In this document: positions 59,743 through 64,000 of the stretch, one piece after another
How the letters are laid out: each line of letters begins with the position of its first letter
How positions within the stretch are numbered: position 1 is the stretch's first letter
Origin: Zobellella endophytica
Lineage (GTDB): Bacteria > Pseudomonadota > Gammaproteobacteria > Enterobacterales > Aeromonadaceae
Direction of reading: 5' to 3'
Assembly (NCBI RefSeq): GCF_003012775.1
Contig: NZ_PXYG01000013.1
Location: 1-64,000 of the forward strand
DNA length: 64,000 bases
Position numbers and translations under genes: made by a program
The notes under the pieces: generated by a model
What the model was told of the DNA's origin: nothing
Databases searched by the model: none
The model's input: only the letters and a program-made list of their open reading frames with translations

Positions 59743-60639
59743 GCGCTCATCCTCGCCCGCCGCCGCCGGATACCGGTGGTCTACACCTATCACACCCGGC
59801 TCGAACACTACGCCCATTTCGTGCCCCTGCCCGGGGCGCTGTTCCGCAACCTCATCTCCCACGCCCTGATCCGGCGCTTTGCCAACCGGTGCCACGGGGT
59901 GGTGGTGCCCACCTACTCGGCGGAGGAATACCTGCGCATGATAGGAGTGAAAAGCCCCATCTTCGTCCAGCCCACCGGCATCGACTACCCGCGCTTCCAG
60001 CAGGTCGACGCCCCGGCCCTCGCCCGGCTGCGCACCGCCCTGGGCCTCGGGGAAGAGACGGTGTTGATCAGCGCATCGCGGCTGTCCGGCGAGAAGAACA
60101 TCGACTTCATGCTGGAAGCCCTCGCCGCCCTGCGCCGGCGCAGCCCGCGCCCCTTCCGGCTGTTGCTGATCGGCGACAGCCACGAACGGCAGCGCCTGCA
60201 GGAGAAAATAGCGTGGCTGGGGCTCGCCGAACGGGTCACCCTGGTCGGCGCCGTGCCGCCGGAGGAGATGGCCAGCTGGTACCAGTTGGGGCAGCTGTTC
60301 CTGTTCGCCTCCAAGTCTGAAACCCAGGGCATGGTGATACCGGAGGCCATGGCGGCGGGGCTGCCGGTGGTGGCGGGGCTGCCGGTGGTGGCGGTACGCT
60401 CCAGCGGCATCGAGGACGCGGTGAAGGAAGGAGTCAACGGGTTCAAGACCCCGGGGCAACAGGAGCCCTGGTGCGCCCGGGTGGCCCTCCTGCTGGAGGA
60501 CGAGGCCCTGCGCCGGCGCCTGTCGGCGCAGGCCCGGGCCTTCGCCCGCCAGCATTCCATCGAATGCTTCGCCCGGGCGATGCGGGAGATCTACGCCACC
60601 ACCCTGGCCAGGGCCGCCAAGGAGAGAAACGGGTCCTAG
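59743..60639 (+). pseudogene. 5'-truncated GT4 glycosyltransferase
   Basis: The frame opens after TGA (59740-59742) as ALILARRRRIPVVYTYHT, which is internal to GT4 proteins, where it follows the first Rossmann half. About 90 N-terminal residues are therefore missing. The rest is well preserved: RLSGEKNIDFMLEALAALR, LIGDSHERQRLQE, GAVPPEEMASWYQLGQLFLFASKSETQGMVIPEAMAAGLPVVA. A GTG at 59776 could start a 287-residue protein, but that would lack half of the acceptor domain. No start in the family position exists upstream. It is most likely a remnant. Confidence 0.65.
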
Positions 60640-61205
60640 AGGATACCTTCGAGGATGAAATGCAGGTGGCGGGTGGCGATGTCGATCAACACCGCATTGT
60701 CGCCCACGCGGCGCCACTCGTAGCCTTCGTAATAGGGCAGCCGCTCGCGCAGGCGCGGGTCGAAGCGCCTGGCGATGCCCGGAGGCAGCGGCTTGCCCCG
60801 TCGCAGGTTCATGCGGATACCCGGTGGCAGGGCGTCGCGACGGCGGTCGTAACCGATCCAGTCACGGTGCTCGCGGAAGATCACCCGCAGCGCCGCCTCG
60901 TCGAGACGGGGGCCGCGCCAGCCATGGTCGCGCCTGTCACGGTCACGCCAGCCGTCCCCGTATCGGTCGTTCTCGTGCCTGTCGCGGTCACGCCGGCCGT
61001 CCCCATACCGGTCGTTTTCGTGTCTGTCGCGGTGTTCTCCCCGGAACGACTCGCCCCTGTTGTCGCCGTGCATCCGTTGTTCCCGCTGCAGTCCGGGGAC
61101 ATGCCCCGGGCCTGTGCCCTCGGGCGGTTGGGCCCAGGCGGGCGCCAGGCCGACGCCCAGCATGCCACCGAGCAACAGGGATCCCAATTTGTATCTGGTC
61201 TGCAT
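60636..61205 (-). CDS. CigR-like periplasmic/inner-membrane protein
   Basis: 189 residues from the ATG at 61205, with a signal peptide ending AWA-Q at about residue 25. A charged middle with repeated HENDRYGDG and RDRD units is followed by the C-terminal CigR signature ALPPGIRMNLRRGKPLPPGIA and DNAVLIDIATRHLHFILEGIL. CigR of Salmonella is an anti-virulence factor; elsewhere the function is unknown. Its stop shares CTAG with the stop of the truncated glycosyltransferase. Confidence 0.75.
   Translation of the reverse strand: MQTRYKLGSLLLGGMLGVGLAPAWAQPPEGTGPGHVPGLQREQRMHGDNRGESFRGEHRDRHENDRYGDGRRDRDRHENDRYGDGWRDRDRRDHGWRGPRLDEAALRVIFREHRDWIGYDRRRDALPPGIRMNLRRGKPLPPGIARRFDPRLRERLPYYEGYEWRRVGDNAVLIDIATRHLHFILEGIL
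60950..61032 (-). repeat. Two 39-bp-type repeats in the CigR-like gene
   Basis: The unit encoding RDRHENDRYGDG occurs twice in a row (around 60955-60993 and 60994-61032) with a few synonymous changes, then a third shortened RDRDRRDHG. The spacing suggests local duplication. Confidence 0.75.
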
Positions 61206-61302
61206 GGCCGCCTCCGAACGGTGTGAGCTTTTCCCCACTTTAACTGCCGTCAGGAGGACCGGCAAACCCCGCCGGCACGCCATGAGACCCCTTCTGTCGG
61301 GC

Positions 61303-61644
61303 TCAGCCCAGCCACTTGGCGTAGCTTTCCCGTTCCATCTCGACCACGTCCACGGTCAGGGAAATGTCGCTCAGCCCCAGGGACTGCAGCGCGTCCAGCA
61401 CGGAGGCGGACAAGGCGGCCCGTTGCTCCTGGCTGCGTCCGGACAGGATTTTGAGGGTTACGTGAATAAAATCCCGCTTGTGGCTGCCCGCCTGGTGATG
61501 CTCGTAACCCACCGCGCGGGTCTTGATATCCGCGGCGCCGAACAGGCCGCTGTCTTCGGCGCCGCCATGCACCGCGGCCACCAAGCCGGCGGGACTGAGC
61601 TGGCGCTCCAGGGTGGCGGAATATTCGATGATGCAGTGAGGCAT
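61303..61644 (-). CDS. 5-Carboxymethyl-2-hydroxymuconate isomerase family protein
   Basis: 113 residues (MPHCIIEYSATLERQLSP), a tautomerase-like fold with the N-terminal Pro-2 typical of the family, and KRDFIHVTLKILSGRSQEQRAAL. HpaF/HpcD of this family isomerises 5-carboxymethyl-2-hydroxymuconate in homoprotocatechuate breakdown. No other hpa genes are adjacent, so the substrate here is unproven. Confidence 0.88.
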   Translation of the reverse strand: MPHCIIEYSATLERQLSPAGLVAAVHGGAEDSGLFGAADIKTRAVGYEHHQAGSHKRDFIHVTLKILSGRSQEQRAALSASVLDALQSLGLSDISLTVDVVEMERESYAKWLG

Positions 61645-61669
61645 GGTATGTCTCCTTGGAATAAAAAAA

Positions 61670-61685
61670 GCCCCGTCACCGGGGC
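61670..61685 (-). terminator. Terminator of fabV
   Basis: GCCCCG (61670-61675) with CGGGGC (61680-61685), then seven T residues on the minus strand (A-run 61663-61669). Confidence 0.88.
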
Positions 61686-61706
61686 CTTGCTGCTAACAAC
61701 GCGGGC

Positions 61707-62906
61707 TCAGACCAGCTCGATCACCTCGAAGCTGACTTCCGGATTGACGTCGGCGTCGTAATCCACGCCCGCCAGGCCGAAGCCGAACAGACGCAGGAAC
61801 TCATCCTTGTAGCCCTGGTAATCGGTGAGCTGGTAGATGTTGTCGTCCTGCACCCGGGTCCAGATGTCGCGGCAGGCGTCCTGCACCTCGTCGCGCAGTT
61901 CCCAGTCGTCCAGGCGCAGGCGGTTCTGCTCGTCCACCGGCGCGGGCTGGCCGCTGTAGAGACGATCATGGAACAGCCGCTGGATCTGCTCGATACAGCC
62001 CTCATGGATGCCCTGCTCCTTCATCACCTTGAACGCCATGGAGATGTACAGCGGCATCACCGGGATGGCGGCGGAGGCCTGGGTCACCACCGACTTGAGC
62101 ACCGCCACGTGGGCGTTGCCGCCACGGGCCTTCAGTTTGGCGTCGATGGCGTGGGCGGCGCGGTCCAGGTCTTCCTTCGCCTTGCCCAGGGTGCCGTGCC
62201 AGTAGATGGGCCAGGTCAGATCGGTGCCGATGTAGGAGTAGGCCACCGACTTGGCGCCCTCGGCCAGCACGCCGGCCTGCTCCAGGGCGTTCATCCACAG
62301 CTCCCAGTCCTGGCCGCCCATCACCTGGATGGTGTCGGCGATTTCCTGCTCGTTGGCCGGCTCGACCACGGCTTCGACCAGCACGTCCTTGTTGGTGTCG
62401 AGGGCGGTGGACTTGTAGGGCTCGCCGATGGGCTTGAGCGCGGAGCGCACCACCTCACCGCTGTCGGGCAGCTTGCGCACCGGGGAGGCCAGGGAGTAGA
62501 CCACCAGATCGATCTGGCCCAGGTCCTGTTTGATCAGCTCAATCACTTTTTCGCGGCATTCGTTGGAGAAGGCGTCGCCGTTGATGCTCTTGGCGTACAG
62601 CCCCTCTTCCTTGGCGGCCTTGTCGAAGGCGGCGGCGTTGTACCAGCCGGCGGTGCCGGTCTTCTTCTCGGTGCCCGGCTTTTCGAAGAAGACGCCGATG
62701 GTGGCGGCGCCGCTGCCGAAGGCGGCGTTGATGCGGGAGGCCAGGCCGTAACCGGTGGACGCGCCGATCACCAGCACCTTCTTCGGCCCCTGCGCCAGCG
62801 TGCCCTTGGCTTTGACGTAGGCGATCTGCTCGCGTACATTCGCCTCACAGCCGACCGGATGGGTAGTGGTGCAGATAAAGCCACGGACCTTGGGTTTGAT
62901 GATCAT
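61707..62906 (-). CDS. fabV: Enoyl-ACP/enoyl-CoA reductase FabV
   Basis: 399 residues. It starts [24 protein letters not shown]; the NADH motif is [16 protein letters not shown]. The active-site Y-x8-K is in [10 protein letters not shown], preceded by [11 protein letters not shown]. It reduces the enoyl intermediate in fatty-acid synthesis and is a triclosan-tolerant alternative to FabI. It stands alone with its own terminator. ATG at 62906. Confidence 0.95.
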   Translation of the reverse strand: MIIKPKVRGFICTTTHPVGCEANVREQIAYVKAKGTLAQGPKKVLVIGASTGYGLASRINAAFGSGAATIGVFFEKPGTEKKTGTAGWYNAAAFDKAAKEEGLYAKSINGDAFSNECREKVIELIKQDLGQIDLVVYSLASPVRKLPDSGEVVRSALKPIGEPYKSTALDTNKDVLVEAVVEPANEQEIADTIQVMGGQDWELWMNALEQAGVLAEGAKSVAYSYIGTDLTWPIYWHGTLGKAKEDLDRAAHAIDAKLKARGGNAHVAVLKSVVTQASAAIPVMPLYISMAFKVMKEQGIHEGCIEQIQRLFHDRLYSGQPAPVDEQNRLRLDDWELRDEVQDACRDIWTRVQDDNIYQLTDYQGYKDEFLRLFGFGLAGVDYDADVNPEVSFEVIELV

Positions 62907-62988
62907 AGAGATGTTTGCCTCGGTTATTCACAAATAGAGGCTAAAGATACCCTATTCCGGGACAAATGTGAGGCCTGATGTGTTGCAG

Positions 62989-63960
62989 TTACACCGGCAG
63001 CCTCTTGCGTTCTTCACTGGGGGCTATCCCCTTGTGAGTCCTGTAGGTGCGGGAAAAATGGGCCACCGAATCAAAACCGCAGGCGGTGGCCACTTCAGCC
63101 ACGCTCAGGTTGGTTTCTTTCAGCAGTTGCCGGGCTCTGTCGACGCGCAGCGTCATGTAATAATAGGAGGGCGCCTTGTTCAGCCCCTGCTTGAACAGGC
63201 GTTCCAACTGACGCACCGAGATATGTACCTGTTCGGCCAGCTCTTGCGAGCTGAGCGGGTTTTCAAGATTGTCTTCCATCAGGGCCAGCACCCGCAACAG
63301 GCGCGGGTGGTGGATATTGAGCCGTGCCGCCAGGCTCAGCCGCTGCTTGTCGGACTTTTGCCGAATGCCGCTTTTGATGAACTGTTCGCATACCTTCAGC
63401 GCCATCTCATGGCCATATTGCAGCTGGATGATATGCAGCATGAGATCCGTGGCCGAGGTGCCGCCGGCACAGGTGATGCGATTACGGTCGATTTCAAATA
63501 ACTCATTGGTTACCTCCAGACCGGGGTATTTCTCGGTAAAGGCGGGCACGGCCTCCCAGTGCAGGGTGATTTTGTAATCCTTGAGCAGGCCGGCTTCGGC
63601 GAGCAGAAAGCAGCCGGTGTCCAGGGCGCCGAGCACCGCGCCCTGGCGGCTCAACCGGCGCAGATAAACGATAGTATCCGCGTTGATGTAACGTTCGGGG
63701 TGGAAGCTCGACACCACGAACAGATTGCGGGGCGGCGAAACCTGCTGCAAGGGGAGATGGGCGCCAAAGGAAAGCTGGTTGCTGGCCATGACGCCATGGC
63801 CATCCTCGCTCAGCAACTGCCAACGAAACAGCTCCTTGCCGGCAAAACGGTTGGCTACCCGCAATGGCTCTATCGCCGACAGCAGTGCCACCATGGCGTA
63901 TTCCGGCAATAGCAGAAATGACACCGTTACTACGCCATCGTCTTCCGACCTCAGGAACAT
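62989..63960 (-). CDS. GlxA-family AraC-type transcriptional regulator
   Basis: 323 residues from the ATG at 63960 (MFLRSEDDGVVTVSFLLLP), with GGAGGGG upstream; a start at 63990 is possible. The N-terminal DJ-1/PfpI-like domain (about 10-190) has GALDTGCFLLAEAGLL. The C-terminal AraC double HTH (about 215-315) contains LAEQVHISVRQLERLFKQ and VAEVATACGFDSVAHFSRTYRTHKGI. Members include regulators of carnitine, choline and arginine metabolism; the target here is unknown. Confidence 0.92.
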   Translation of the reverse strand: MFLRSEDDGVVTVSFLLLPEYAMVALLSAIEPLRVANRFAGKELFRWQLLSEDGHGVMASNQLSFGAHLPLQQVSPPRNLFVVSSFHPERYINADTIVYLRRLSRQGAVLGALDTGCFLLAEAGLLKDYKITLHWEAVPAFTEKYPGLEVTNELFEIDRNRITCAGGTSATDLMLHIIQLQYGHEMALKVCEQFIKSGIRQKSDKQRLSLAARLNIHHPRLLRVLALMEDNLENPLSSQELAEQVHISVRQLERLFKQGLNKAPSYYYMTLRVDRARQLLKETNLSVAEVATACGFDSVAHFSRTYRTHKGIAPSEERKRLPV

Positions 63961-64000
63961 CTGTTTCCCCTCCACGACGCAAGCCGGCATCGGAACTGAT

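Overview
The window is GC-rich (by eye about 60-65 %) chromosomal DNA of a gammaproteobacterium. Gene content (epd-pgk-fbaA, pst/pho, ppk-ppx, rdgC, suhB, deaD, ydiJ, fabV), long-form PstC/PstA, and protein lengths close to the E. coli versions suggest a marine or estuarine Aeromonadales member such as Oceanimonas, Zobellella or Oceanisphaera. That assignment is an inference from protein similarity recalled from memory, not from a search. No phage, IS element, CRISPR array or rRNA operon was seen. One tRNA (Pro-GGG) is present.

Layout. 1-1600: N-terminal part of a giant LapA-type repeat adhesin running off the left edge, with perfect 300-bp tandem repeats. 1.8-5.6 kb: glycolytic operon epd-pgk-fbaA and a small hypothetical gene. 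5.6-12 kb: MFS transporter, malate synthase G (glcB), and a membrane PAS-GGDEF-EAL protein. 12-21.1 kb: myo-inositol catabolic operon (oxidoreductase-iolC-iolD-iolE-mmsA), divergent from an RpiR-type regulator. 21.3-31.1 kb: phosphate block phoU-pstB-pstA-pstC, a gcvR-like gene, ppk and ppx. 31.1-32.4 kb: tadA, tRNA-Pro and an acetyltransferase. 32.5-36.6 kb: arsenic operon acr3-phosphatase-GAPDH-arsJ. 36.7-39.9 kb: pstS and phoBR. 40-46 kb: acetyltransferase, rdgC, trhP with a ferredoxin, emrD-like transporter, PagL-like lipid A deacylase, suhB. 46-52.4 kb: REP cluster, deaD, a dead menI-type thioesterase, a YeaQ-like protein and ydiJ. 52.6-64 kb: a LuxR regulator divergent from tyrS, rluF, a methyltransferase-SulP pair, gst/tetR, a truncated glycosyltransferase, a CigR-like protein, a CHMI-like isomerase, fabV, and a GlxA/AraC regulator.

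How the genes work together. The strongest theme is phosphate and its toxic analogue arsenate. Pho boxes precede pstC, ppk, pstS and phoB; in three of them the box lies exactly 6 nt from the -10 hexamer. An ArsJ/GAPDH arsenate-detoxification operon sits between the two halves of this Pho block, so uptake of phosphate (and arsenate), polyphosphate storage, and arsenate disposal are co-located. The inositol operon is a second coherent unit; candidate GAAA-N6-TTTC operators lie on both sides of its divergent control region.

Non-coding and decaying elements stand out. There is an alternating four-copy REP cluster at 46.3-46.4 kb, and a family of nested-hairpin intergenic repeats at 14.6, 21.2 and 34.9 kb with a possible fragment at 5.4 kb. 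A boxA-like element lies in the suhB leader. A rho-independent terminator is encoded inside the last codons of the RpiR regulator. There are two gene remnants: a menI-like thioesterase with a stop and a frameshift, and a 5'-truncated GT4 glycosyltransferase. I found no clearly new multi-gene system. The best candidates for something undescribed are the nested-hairpin repeat family and the Pho/arsenate arrangement.
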